This document shows, piece by piece, positions 18,885 to 28,888 of a stretch of DNA of 31,259 bases (its first letter is position 1; each line of letters begins with the position of its first letter). A program made the translations under genes and the position numbers. Under the pieces are notes generated by a model. It saw nothing but the letters and a program-made list of their open reading frames with translations. It was not told the origin of the DNA and did not search any database. Source of the DNA: Zancudomyces culisetae. Lineage: Eukaryota; Kickxellomycota; Harpellomycetes; Harpellales; Legeriomycetaceae. Location: NCBI GenBank assembly GCA_001969505.1, contig LSSK01000142.1:1-31259 (forward strand). The letters are read 5' to 3'.

Positions 18885-20510
18885 CTAGCTAGGTGACTTT
18901 TCGCAAATAACTGTTTCCTCTTGCTCAGTCGCTGCATTTTTTACACTCAAATCAATGTGCTTAACAAATACAGATACTAAAAACCCTAGACAGGCTAGAC
19001 ATCCTGAAACCAAAAAGATAACATTAAGAGAATGTACAAACGCTTGTGTTACGGATTCACGAGCGTAGTCATCTGTAATCAGAGCTAAGGATGTGGTTTG
19101 ACCTTTGAATACCATGTTTATCTGTGAAGAAAAATCTGGAAACTGTGCGCTGAGAGATATAGCACTAGGCTCAAATACACCTTGTTGGATACCCTTAAAC
19201 ATAGCTACCCCCAACAACCCTCCAACACTGCGTGAAAAGTTGATTAGTGCAGTTGTAAGTGCCATATCTGGCTTGGTTACCGCAGCTTGGGCTGCTATAG
19301 TCACAGGTGTGAGTCTGAATCCTATTCCGAACCCGACTAGTGCTATATAGATTGCTATAATCGGAAAGCTGCTGTTAGCACGCACACTATACATTAGGAA
19401 GGAGCCAATGATAAGCAACGTGCTACCTATCCAAAGAAATGGGCGATATACGCCTGTTTTTGTTATTAAAAAACCACTCCCTGTGCTCGCCACGACAACG
19501 CCTATCATCCATGGCCATGTGTCAATTCCGGCGGTCTTTGGAGTACGTTGATACAGTGCAACAAATAGTGATGGGATATAAAATATCCCTGCATACATTA
19601 TTATACCAGTAATCATGGCTCCAAGCATGTTTGTATAAACGTTGCGGTAACGCAGCAGCTTTAAAGGTAATAAAGGCTCCGTTCTTTTATGTTCTACATA
19701 TACAAAGGCAACAAAAAGCACGACTCCAATGATAATTGGAAGCAGCGTCTTTACCGAGCTCCATCCACTAGTGGTGCTGTTATTTAATCCAACAAGTATC
19801 AATACTATACCACCGCACATAGTTACTATCCCTGGATAATCTATTCTACGCAGCTTCTCCTTAATACTCCCCTCGGGCGTTTTTAGCCGGACAAGCCACG
19901 TTAAAGGAATAGCCGTTACAACCAATACAGGTACATTTATATACATTGTCCACCTCCAGCCCATCGCATCCGTGATAAGCCCACCAATTAGTGGCCCCAT
20001 TACTTGACCCATTCCATTTGCTGCGCTTATTACTCCCATATATTTTCCTCGCTGCCTAAGAGGAACTATATCGGCTATTATAATATTTACGATTGCTAAC
20101 ACTGCCGCAGCACCGAGACCCATCAAAGCTCTAAATACTATCAACATCGTCATGCTTTTACTTGCACCAGATACTCCTGAAAAAACAGCTAAAAGTACAA
20201 TTCCTGAAACCATCACTTGTCTCCTCCCCAATATGTCACTCAATCTTCCCCATACCGGCTGCAGCGCGGTTGTTGTTATCAGAAATGATTGTGCTACCCA
20301 TCCTATATTATCAATCCCAAGCTCTGTGCCTATAGCATAATTTGCTGTTGAAATGCTTGTTCCTGACAACATCCCAAAGAAAATCAACACGGTCAGGCCT
20401 ACTACTATCAATGCCACTCTTATGGGTGTTATTTCATGATCCTGATACACGGTTGTATCTAGGCTTAGTTCTTTCTGCGCTTCTATTTCATCATTCTTGT
20501 GTCTCTTCAT
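18885..20510 (-). CDS. MFS transporter, 14-TM DHA2-type drug/basic amino acid family
   Basis: A 541-residue intronless membrane protein with about 14 hydrophobic segments between residues 30 and 520 and hydrophilic ends. Motif A is GRLSDILGRRQVM (88-100), motif C GMGQVMGPLIGG (166-177), followed by WRWTMYINVP (185-194), typical of the DHA2 drug:proton antiporter group. Fungal relatives include multidrug exporters and vacuolar basic amino acid transporters; the substrate cannot be told from sequence. Odd point: the TM1 motif usually written LDxT(I/V) reads LSGTS (48-52), so the conserved acidic residue appears replaced by Ser49. It lies 256 bases upstream of ALG13 on the same strand and is divergent from the tyrosinase gene 3.1 kb away. 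Fungal plasma membrane or vacuole location is inferred from the family. Confidence 0.93.
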   Translation of the reverse strand: MKRHKNDEIEAQKELSLDTTVYQDHEITPIRVALIVVGLTVLIFFGMLSGTSISTANYAIGTELGIDNIGWVAQSFLITTTALQPVWGRLSDILGRRQVMVSGIVLLAVFSGVSGASKSMTMLIVFRALMGLGAAAVLAIVNIIIADIVPLRQRGKYMGVISAANGMGQVMGPLIGGLITDAMGWRWTMYINVPVLVVTAIPLTWLVRLKTPEGSIKEKLRRIDYPGIVTMCGGIVLILVGLNNSTTSGWSSVKTLLPIIIGVVLFVAFVYVEHKRTEPLLPLKLLRYRNVYTNMLGAMITGIIMYAGIFYIPSLFVALYQRTPKTAGIDTWPWMIGVVVASTGSGFLITKTGVYRPFLWIGSTLLIIGSFLMYSVRANSSFPIIAIYIALVGFGIGFRLTPVTIAAQAAVTKPDMALTTALINFSRSVGGLLGVAMFKGIQQGVFEPSAISLSAQFPDFSSQINMVFKGQTTSLALITDDYARESVTQAFVHSLNVIFLVSGCLACLGFLVSVFVKHIDLSVKNAATEQEETVICEKSPS

Positions 20511-22512
20511 AGTTTTATATATTTTGTTGGAATAGGTTCGGTTTGGTCGGCTTTACTTTGTATTGGTTTGTTTTGAGTACTGGGTATACTCCTCACTTCC
20601 ATTACCTTGTTGTTTTATTTAGTTTTACAGAAGTTTCTAGCATTTGTTTTATAATACTTTATATTACCCTAACATTCGATAGATCTAAATATGTGTATGT
20701 TTTTTAAACGAAAACTCCCTACTAAACTTAAATACACAAGATTTACAATAAAACCTTGATGGTTGCGTGGATATGGGAAAATATTTTCAACAATTGAAGA
20801 TATTCAGGAAAGCTAAGAGGAGGAGGGGGGGTTGAGACTAAAATATATCAGCATGAACATATTATCCAGTGTTTGTCGGTATAAAGCTTATGTAAACGGA
20901 AAATACTATTTTTTTGCTGGATAGTTATTGTGATTTTTTCGCACGATTTATTTGCATTCAATAAAACACGTTTTTGGAGACCAAATTATATAAACCCAAC
21001 AGTCCAATCTTCACACCTTCCCTCATCATCCAATCCCTTTACATATCTATTTCAAACATACCCACACAATCCGCCTCATTACCTCCCCCTCTGCTTTCCT
21101 GCCCCAATGTCAATACAACAAGTAATTTTTGTCCTACCTATAACCTTTAAACAATGTAATATGAATATTTTGGACATCATCCCTCTCTTCTTGACCTTTT
21201 AATTTCTAATTTTTTTTCTTGAATTAGACAGTTTGGAGTGAAATTAGCTCATTCCCTTTTATGTCTTGCAAACTCGAAATTTGTGTTACCATCCCCCATT
21301 TGATTATCCTCGATAAAATCAAAATAAAAAAACCCTATAATCTATTTTTAGCGGCTTAGTGACGTATTTTGCGAATGGGCAAGCCGTATTCGCCAAATAA
21401 GTATCCTCAAATGAAATAGAATAAAGCTACCTCTGAAGTTTAATCCGATAAGAAGGCTATTTATTTTTAGTGTGGTTTGCTGAGTAGTGCAAATAATGCT
21501 CTCAATTATATCCATGATTAACACGCTCCTGTGAAAAACATTTGAAATGACTATACATCTGATTCAGGCTATACGACTACATACAACATTGTAAAAGGCG
21601 AAATTCAAAATATGTATTTGCACGTGATACACACATAGCTAAAACTATATAGGTACCTTTAAATAGCACGCGCTCCATTTGTTTTGGGCATTTTTTATAT
21701 GCAAGCAAGTGTTCTCGGCTTAGAAATCCAAAAAAAGAACGGATGGGATTGAGAGACACGATCCAAAACTGTCATAAAATAAATTTATTGAGTATGCTTT
21801 GTACACATGATATATCATTTAAAGCATTCCATAAATATATTTACGTGGTTTGATTTTGTTTCCTCTCTTGAAATACATAATGTTCTTCGCAGATATTCTA
21901 GTGAAGAATTGATGTTATAAGCGGGTTATAGTAGCTTAAAAGCGTAAAGACGAACTCCTATCTTTGCTAAATTGATAGGAACATTCAATCTACTTCCCTG
22001 TAAGAGCGCATGCCTGTGATACAAATATAACTTAACCACCATGCTAGAAAAAAATATAGACTCCTCAAACAAGCATAACTCAATATTTTTGGATCATCAG
22101 TATCTCCAATCTCATTATTATAATATAATAGCTTTTTAAAAATAAAAAAACGCACACTAAAAAGGATATATACATGGCTGCTTTGTATTTACATCAGCTG
22201 ATGTATTCTTGCAGTATATTGAGACCAAGTAATTCTATCATGATGCGTGCCATAATAACACATCTAAAACTCAGCCCTCATGTTGCTTGGTGTAGGTGCC
22301 AAAGTTGTTAGGATTATGTTTCGCTATTTGCATTTAGCTTTACCATAACCAATCGGATGGAAATAGCCTTCTGCTAATCAGCTTGAGCATAAAAAAAGAG
22401 GCATTTTCATTCCACACTCCATCCTATTAAAGGAATACTTAGTGGGGTAATGTCATGGTAATTCGGCAACACTTTGCCTATGAATATCTCCATACACTAT
22501 TCACACGCTTTT

Positions 22513-22530
22513 CCCGGTAAAACAACCGGG
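22513..22530. promoter_or_regulatory. CGG-N8-CCG palindrome, possible Zn2Cys6 site
   Basis: CCCGGT and ACCGGG form perfect 6-base inverted arms around a 6-base spacer. The CGG...CCG half-sites fit the general layout bound by fungal binuclear zinc cluster dimers. It lies about 1.1 kb before the tyrosinase ATG and 2.0 kb before the MFS start. Function is not shown; chance is possible. Confidence 0.3.
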
Positions 22531-23276
22531 TGTAGCGAAAGCCATTTATTTGTATTCGCGCATTCTAGAATCTCACCTGCCCTCTAATACATCGGTTTTT
22601 TTTTCTGTTCCGGGTTTATACTTACAACACTAATACAGCTAAGATCTTATATGTGAAAAGAAAACCTGGGCTCAGATTTTGTTTGGTTGAACCTTATTAG
22701 AAATGTAGGAACTCTTACAGATTTTTGATTCACACATGCCTCTTTTTTAGGGCGTTCTAAAGCCAACAGCTACACACCCGAAGAACCGCTTTTAGTACAG
22801 ACAAAACAGTACCAATGTTAGTCAATGGAAAGATAGTAACAGGGTATACAACTATCAAATCAAATGCTGGCTTCCTCAGGGGCCAAATAGTTTAAAGTTA
22901 AGAAAATTGGATACTCCTCTCTAGGATGGAAGGGGGGAAGGGGAGGATGTAACCTTGGATTATAACATGCTACTTTTGGGTAACCAGGGGTAACAATAGG
23001 TTGAATTGTTTTCTTTTGATTATCCAAACGCAAGTTGGTGCTGTTTTTATTCATGCCCATCTTACAACAGTTTTTTTTTCAATATACTATATATCTACTC
23101 GTGCTCTTATTATTTATCTGTATATTATCAGCTGTTTTAAGAGGCATTAAATGCGGAATCAAAAGAGGTTATAATGAAGATTAGCACTCGTGTGTCAGCT
23201 TTGTTTTGACAAATCAGTTTATACATAACCATGAAAATAAGGATAGAGTATTGGATACAGTTCTATTATAGTGCCT

Positions 23277-23299
23277 TATAGCTATTACCGATAGCTATA
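23277..23299. promoter_or_regulatory. 9-base inverted repeat upstream of tyrosinase TATA
   Basis: TATAGCTAT and ATAGCTATA are perfect inverted repeats with a 5-base spacer. Each arm also contains the 8-base palindrome ATAGCTAT, so it can be read as two copies with centres 13 bases apart. The site ends 49 bases before the TATA box, a position suited to an activator or repressor site. Confidence 0.4.
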
Positions 23300-23348
23300 G
23301 CTGTTCACAAAAATCGATCTTTTTTATATCCTTTATACTCAAAAAAAG

Positions 23349-23356
23349 TATAAATA
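23349..23356 (+). promoter_or_regulatory. TATA box of the tyrosinase gene
   Basis: TATAAATA, within the same 16-base context (AAAAAAGTATAAATAG) as in the metallothionein-like promoter. It lies 282 bases before the ATG, implying a 5' UTR of about 250 bases or an unrecognised 5' UTR intron. Confidence 0.5.
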
Positions 23357-23630
23357 GGACGTACCTTTAAGGTTACTTCACAAGACATAGATCAAGTAAA
23401 TCTGTATATACCTAATAGCTCTTATTGTATGCGTTTTAGAAATAAACACACTGTACAAAATAGAGCCTCAGTAGAAAGAGAATAATTCATTGAAATAGCA
23501 TTCGCTAATCATACTCAAAAGCAATTTACCCATACTTAGTGTGCTATAACAGTTAAAGCCGCTTTACAATCACCATCAAATATTTAGCAACTAAAAACAA
23601 TCTTTTCGTTTTAGCCTATTTTTAAAAAAA

Positions 23631-24773
23631 ATGAAGCTCAGTTCTTATGTTTCAGCAATAGCCATTTCAGTTCTAGGGTTCAACCAAGATGTATCCGCAC
23701 AGTTTATGGATAATTCTGGCTGTCGAAGAATTCTTGTTAGAAAAGAAGTAAATGATCTGTCGCAGGGCGAGTGGATGGCATTTGCAAGAGTTGCACAGGA
23801 ACTACACAGAAGAGGTATATTAGAACAATTTGCCAGAATTCACAACAATCTTGGAATGGTGGTACATAACTCAGGAGTATTCTTACCATGGCATCGCAGG
23901 TTTGTAAACCATCTTCAACAAGCTGTATTTTCAATCGATCCTAGTGTTGTTCTCCCATACTGGGACTGGACAATTAGTTGGCAAGCACCGGAACGAAATC
24001 CTGTTCTAACAGGAAATATGTTTGGTGGAAACGGATTCGGAGCTTCTAGATGTATTCGTAATGGAATATCAGCAGGATGGCAAAAAAGGTATCCGTTTAA
24101 CGGCTGCGTTACGCGAATTTTTAAAGACATTTCCTCTCCAGGAGCATTTTGGCCACCGAATGCGGTCGCGAGACTATCTAATAATGCCCGAAATTTTGCA
24201 GAGTTCAGCCAGAATTTAGAGAATGGACCTCATGGAATTGTACATATTGGAATAGGGGGTGATATGAATGAAATGTGGGCGCCCAATGAGTAAGTGGTAT
24301 ATTCACTAATTCAGCATTTTTTGAGCATATTGTTAACATTAAAATTATCAACAACAAATAGCATATTATTCTTTTTGCATCATGGAATGGTGGACAAGGT
24401 GTGGGCAGATTGGCAAAGTATGAACCAGGTGAATGCAAGAGATGTAAATAGCCGTGCTGCAAATGGACAACGTATCACACTACAAAGCTGGCTCCCATAT
24501 TACAACGAACCTATTTATACCGCAATGAATACGAGAGGATCAGGCTACTGTTATGTCTACCAACCTCCTCAAATGTCTGGCTTTAGAACACTTGGTAGTA
24601 ATAACAGTACAATGTATGATGACGTTGATCTGGACGGAGGTAAATTACCAATACCTACAATTGAGCTCGAAAGCATTATGGAATCCAAATTTATGTACAA
24701 TCCAAGAATCGTTCAAAGAATGAATGAGTTGGTTGCTGAAGTTGTTAGTGAGATGAATAATCGCACCTCATAA
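23631..24773 (+). CDS. Secreted tyrosinase / catechol oxidase-like copper enzyme
   Basis: Exons 23631-24289 and 24362-24773, with a 72-base GTAAGT...ATAG intron, give 356 residues. Without splicing the frame stops right after WAPNE; splicing restores APND/ILFFLHHGMVDKVW, the family's second copper-site motif. Type-3 copper enzymes oxidise phenols or catechols to quinones. Residues 1-23 are a signal peptide (VSA before Gln24). The copper A ligands are His71, His79 and His88 (VHNSGVFLPWHRRF); the copper B ligands are His201, His205 (HGIVH) and the HH pair 226-227. YWDWT (110-114) is also typical. The protein ends about 130 residues after copper B, so it lacks the C-terminal shielding domain of classic fungal tyrosinases and fits the short secreted class. 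Possible roles are melanin, phenol detoxification or cross-linking; whether it is monophenolase or only catechol oxidase cannot be read here. Confidence 0.93.
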
Positions 24774-25284
24774 TTTCAATGTCTAGCATACGCATTTATA
24801 TCTTTTCGTTGGATTGAAAGCTCTGCCTATCCAATCCAAAAAAAAGAAAAAGAAAACACATTTCCATATGCTAGGTTAATTTTTAGCAAACTTCATTTCC
24901 TTTTTTTTCCCACACACATCTAGGCAATGTTCCAATTATATTAGCTTTAATTATAAGTTTTAGTTTTTATCTCGAAATCATTTCAATGAGTATAATTTGC
25001 AATTATTAATAACAACACAGCTGCCCCATACTACCCCCTAATTAGCTGGAATTTTATTCTCCACTATATATTTTTTTTAGCCGTTCTCAAACCTACTCAA
25101 AAGATATGAGACGGGCTCTCAAGAAAAACACGAAATAGAAGAGAAATACCAGCATTTTTGCAGGTGGATTTGCGTTAATAAATATGAATGCCTATCCGGA
25201 AAGATATATTGTGTAAATAAGGTAATATTGAGCGGTTTTCTATATTCCTAGACTTAACTACACTCACATACACCAACAAAGGAA
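24774..25284. other. Convergent intergenic: tyrosinase and SMP-gene 3' flanks
   Basis: AT-rich 3' flanks of two convergent genes with several T-rich and A-rich stretches. No gene or structured element recognised. Confidence 0.6.
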
Positions 25285-27498
25285 TCAGGGGGTGAACGTG
25301 TTAGCAAAAGAAGGGTGTGTTGATGACATCAGGCGAGGGGAGCCTATAACATTTGCGGTTTGTTCGTTTTTCTGGTGCGCCACCTTTTTTTTTCCAGGAA
25401 TATTTCTTCCGCGGAGGATGTTTCTGGCTTTAGTAAAAATCGAACTAGATGTATTGCTTGTTGTTACTGCACTGTTTGATGAAAGATGTTTATCCTTAGC
25501 CTCAGCTTCGTTCAAAATGGATTTAATTTGTGATTCAAAAGATGAAATATCACCAGCAAGGGTTTTTGCAGATGAATCTAGTGAATACTGTGAGGTAGGT
25601 GATATGCCGTCTGATTTCCCACCACTATCACAGGGTGAAAAAATGCTGTAATCCGGAATAGGACTGACTCCTTCGACCTCAGAAGACGCACTAATTACAA
25701 TATGAGCGGGTGAGCGGCGACCACCATTGCTCTTTTCAGCCACAGTCGAAGAGGCTAGCAGGAAAGGCGTTCTACTCCCATCACCTGCATTTTTTTGGTT
25801 TTGATTCAAAAGGGATTCAATATCATCTATGTCATTAAAAGCAGTTGGGGATAAGATGGCAGGTGAGAAAGAAACATCATTGTGTGTAGAGTACGAAGAA
25901 AGTTGTGCAAGATTGGTGAATGATTTTGACTTTCTACGTTCTCTTTGATATTCAAAAGTGGGTGGTGTAGGGTTTATAACGCTTGGAAGATTTGAACGGT
26001 CAATAAGACTCTCATCTGTGATATTTGATGGACCATAGAATATCTCCTCATCAAAAAGCCCACCATTACAGTTTGACTTCAAAAACACAAGGTTATCCAT
26101 ATTAGGTAATACCCACGAGGTCTTGATCAGCTCGATTATTTGTTTTTTTATAATATCAACAATTGAGGTTGTTTTAATCTGACGACCATTAACAAACGGT
26201 TCGAGATCAAGCAGTATTTGGGGCATTTTTGTAAACCCAAACCAAATGCGATTTGATGGCGGTCGTTTAATTTTTACGATAAGCCTACCCTTAAGGCTCT
26301 TTAGCGTTGCTGCAATACCCATCTTGAACCGCATACTGACAATATTTACCTCCAATTCTAGCTTTATACTGAATCCACCACAATACTCTACGTCGGTGCT
26401 AACTAGTACTTCTCCATTCTCGCCCAGATGATCTAAATTTACATTTTTAATGATAGGTGTGTTTTCGCCAACATCAAGACCAACAACTTGCAGATTGGAT
26501 AAAAAAGTGGGTAGGGTCATTTTACTAAACTTGTATTTAGTCTGTGCCAAAATGTACTTTCTGATGAGTTTTGTATTCATAACTCCTAGCAGTATTCGGC
26601 TAAAAAGTGCATTTATCAGTGCATCAGTATTGTTGGTCAAGCCTTTGATGTTTTCCTGTACTTGTTTCCATGGTATAACTCCACTCAAAGTCTTTTTTAC
26701 ATCATTTTTTGCTATCATTGAAGCATAAAATAGCTCTGTAAACCAATCCTCCTTCTCAGTCATTTGCTCGCAATAAATGTATATTACACCCCCATTCACT
26801 CGTTTGAGCAATATTGGAAGCCTTCTCGAGTATATGCTGCCATCGGAATAGGAAGGTAGCTTTCTTAGCTCCACTAGATAATCTTTCAACTTGAATGCCA
26901 AGTACACCTTCTCATCATTCGTCTTGTCCTCCTCTTTCTCGTAAAGTCTGAATGTGGTGTCGACCAAGACACCATAGAACCGTGTTAGTTCGTACATATC
27001 TTTTTTTATTTTTACATCTTTTTCATTCGCGTCACCATTAGAATCCGCCTTTACACCTTCGTGGCCTTGTTTCTGTTGCTTTTTTTCGTTTGTACCAGAT
27101 TTTTTGGGTTTCCGCATCTTCTTCATACCCATTGTTACAATATCTGAAAGTGTATTTACTTTATCACCAAGTTCGTCTTCTACCAATTTTATATTTACCC
27201 AGCCTTCTATCCTTTTCCCGAGCGCACCCCTATTTATTAGTTTGGATTTTTCCACTTGATCCTCAGAGTCTACTCCATTCCACGAAGAACCGAGAGCCGC
27301 GCCAAATAACCCGTCCTTGATTTTTGGTAGCGTGGGATTTCTTTTGTCCATAATAGCTTTTTCGATTTCATAATGCTTTCTTTGTGCGTTCAGTTCGTCT
27401 TTTAGTTGTGGCAGTAAAGAATACCATAAGTATATTGCAGCTACAACCAGCAAAGGTGTAGTCAGCATACCCAGGATAAAGATTACTATCCCACTCAT
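25285..27498 (-). CDS. SMP-domain lipid-transfer protein, TEX2/Nvj2-like
   Basis: A 737-residue intronless protein. Residues about 4-28 are a single N-terminal membrane anchor, expected in the ER. About 95-265 resembles a divergent PH domain (IEGWVNIKLVEDE, then MYELTRFYGVLVDTTFRLY, YCEQMTEKEDWFTELFYAS), interrupted by a Lys-rich low-complexity insert (128-166). About 290-475 is the SMP domain (VMNTKLIRKYILAQTKYKFSKMTLP, then RPPSNRIWFGFTKMPQILLDLEP, VLPNMDNLVFLKSN), a lipid-binding tube that moves lipids at membrane contact sites. The remaining 250 residues are Ser/Thr/Asn-rich and probably disordered. The order TM-PH-SMP matches yeast Nvj2 and animal TEX2, placed at ER-vacuole, ER-Golgi or ER-endolysosome contacts. 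Partner membrane and lipid are unknown for this copy. Confidence 0.92.
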   Translation of the reverse strand: MSGIVIFILGMLTTPLLVVAAIYLWYSLLPQLKDELNAQRKHYEIEKAIMDKRNPTLPKIKDGLFGAALGSSWNGVDSEDQVEKSKLINRGALGKRIEGWVNIKLVEDELGDKVNTLSDIVTMGMKKMRKPKKSGTNEKKQQKQGHEGVKADSNGDANEKDVKIKKDMYELTRFYGVLVDTTFRLYEKEEDKTNDEKVYLAFKLKDYLVELRKLPSYSDGSIYSRRLPILLKRVNGGVIYIYCEQMTEKEDWFTELFYASMIAKNDVKKTLSGVIPWKQVQENIKGLTNNTDALINALFSRILLGVMNTKLIRKYILAQTKYKFSKMTLPTFLSNLQVVGLDVGENTPIIKNVNLDHLGENGEVLVSTDVEYCGGFSIKLELEVNIVSMRFKMGIAATLKSLKGRLIVKIKRPPSNRIWFGFTKMPQILLDLEPFVNGRQIKTTSIVDIIKKQIIELIKTSWVLPNMDNLVFLKSNCNGGLFDEEIFYGPSNITDESLIDRSNLPSVINPTPPTFEYQRERRKSKSFTNLAQLSSYSTHNDVSFSPAILSPTAFNDIDDIESLLNQNQKNAGDGSRTPFLLASSTVAEKSNGGRRSPAHIVISASSEVEGVSPIPDYSIFSPCDSGGKSDGISPTSQYSLDSSAKTLAGDISSFESQIKSILNEAEAKDKHLSSNSAVTTSNTSSSIFTKARNILRGRNIPGKKKVAHQKNEQTANVIGSPRLMSSTHPSFANTFTP

Positions 27499-28622
27499 TT
27501 TTGTATACGTATATACACAGGGCAGTACTTCTTTTTTCTTTTAGTACAGTACTTTAGTATTCTATCACAATATAGTTTGTAATGTTGTATAATTATATTC
27601 TTGTGATGTTTTTCGTGGCGTTTTTTTTCTTGTAAAAGTAAACGGTTGTTATACATTAAATACACCAAAAAAACACAGCATTAAATTTTTGAAGCAGGTG
27701 AATAATGAGAAAAAATATATTTTAGATGGCAAGTAGCTAAAGCAAGAATATTGAGTTGAGATAGATTAGTTGCAACTAACATGTCACTTTTATTCTCGAA
27801 ATCAATTGAACCTAGCTAGTACGCATTGCGTGATTACTAGGCTGCATTGGTGGAGCCCATTTACTCTCACTAGTGTGCGTGGATTATGAGCTAAAAAAGG
27901 ATATGGTTATTACTAAATATAGTTCCCAACCCCTCCTCTTATTTCTACCCCTACTCCTCTGAAGAATATAGGTAGATAATGATCACAAACGGACCAGAAT
28001 TGGAGGTAAAATGCGTGAAATAAAATCAGCTTGTGCTTTTGAAGCCTCTAAAAATCCCGCAGTTTGGAAGGAAGATACGGCCATTACATTCGCCATACAT
28101 ATGTGGGATCTGAAAACAATATGTCTGGCACACCATACAAACACACTTTTTTTTTGCAACTCAGTTAGCTGCGAAACACAGACTTGTCTTTTATTGGATA
28201 AAAAAAATATCACTATCCAAGCTACCCTAGTAGGTTATGTTTGGTGGTAATGGTGATACCTGATGTGATATGCGCGCAATAAATAGTGTGGCATCACAAA
28301 GGAATACAAACCAAGATTCCTCCCAAGATTAGCATGTGGTTTATTCATACTTTCAGTTGTACAAAAGCAAATTGTAATTGGCTCAGAAAATAAACAAAAA
28401 AATCTAAAAGGTGTTTATTGTTTATGCACCTAGCAAATAGCCATCAAGACAATAAAGAGTGTACCAGATATTGAGTTTTCCATAAACGAAGAGCCTCGCT
28501 GCCACACGAGAGCGCCTATGTATCCATCTTTACTGAATACATGCTATCTCTACAGCCCAATATAGTTAGCTGCAATAAATAAACGTTAGCTAATAATACA
28601 AACGAGAATGGCTTTTCGTAGT
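27499..28622. other. Intergenic upstream of the SMP gene
   Basis: Holds the promoter of the leftward SMP gene. Overlapping opposite-strand ORFs at 27983-28213 (minus) and 28011-28250 (plus) have slightly higher GC than the flanks but no recognised family; at most one could be real. Nothing else identified. Confidence 0.5.
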
Positions 28623-28853
28623 CTAAAGGTCAAAACTAGCTAGGTTTTGGATAGCCATATTAACAGCTTTATTCCATGACGAACCCGACTCACTAAAAAA
28701 AAAAATAACAATAATAAATGCCACTATAGCCCCAATACTGTGTTTATATCTAGCCGGATTCCTTGTATTTTTTATTATTATTGCTACTGCTATCGCCTTT
28801 TCGTATGCACACATAACAAAAAAAAAAGAAAAACAAAAAACAAAAAACAACAT
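28623..28853 (-). CDS. Possible small membrane protein, unrecognised
   Basis: A 76-codon frame starting only 35 bases past the CLP1 stop on the same strand. The first 13 codons come from a poly-T tract, so the inner ATG at 28814 (63 residues) is the more believable start. It has a basic stretch (KNTRNPARYKH), a hydrophobic helix (IGAIVAFIIVIFFF), then SESGSSWNKAVNMAIQN. The layout, a basic segment followed by one C-terminal helix, loosely recalls small ER proteins such as RAMP4/SERP1, but identity is too weak to name it. The very short gap to CLP1 argues against a separate promoter. It may be a chance frame. Confidence 0.2.
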   Translation of the reverse strand: MLFFVFCFSFFFVMCAYEKAIAVAIIIKNTRNPARYKHSIGAIVAFIIVIFFFSESGSSWNKAVNMAIQNLASFDL

Positions 28854-28888
28854 ATAGATTGGATCGTGTGAAAAACATCAAAATCATG

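Larger units (their letters stand above)
20511..23630. other. Divergent intergenic region between MFS and tyrosinase genes
   Basis: AT-rich, with no supported gene. Notable parts: a 7-G run (20825-20831); a C/T-rich plus-strand tract (about 20995-21110); a CGG-N8-CCG palindrome (22513-22530); and the tyrosinase promoter elements (23277-23356). ORFs at 20930-21202, 21577-21759 and 22860-23060 have no recognisable family and a composition like the surroundings. Confidence 0.5.

Noticed and set aside
24291-24293. Apparent premature stop (TAA) splitting the tyrosinase, suggesting a pseudogene.
   Set aside because: The stop lies in a GTAAGT...ATAG intron whose removal exactly restores the conserved copper B motif.
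27983-28250. Opposite-strand overlapping ORFs of 76 and 79 residues upstream of the SMP gene.
   Set aside because: No recognisable domain, mutually overlapping, and within chance length; kept only as a note in the intergenic entry.
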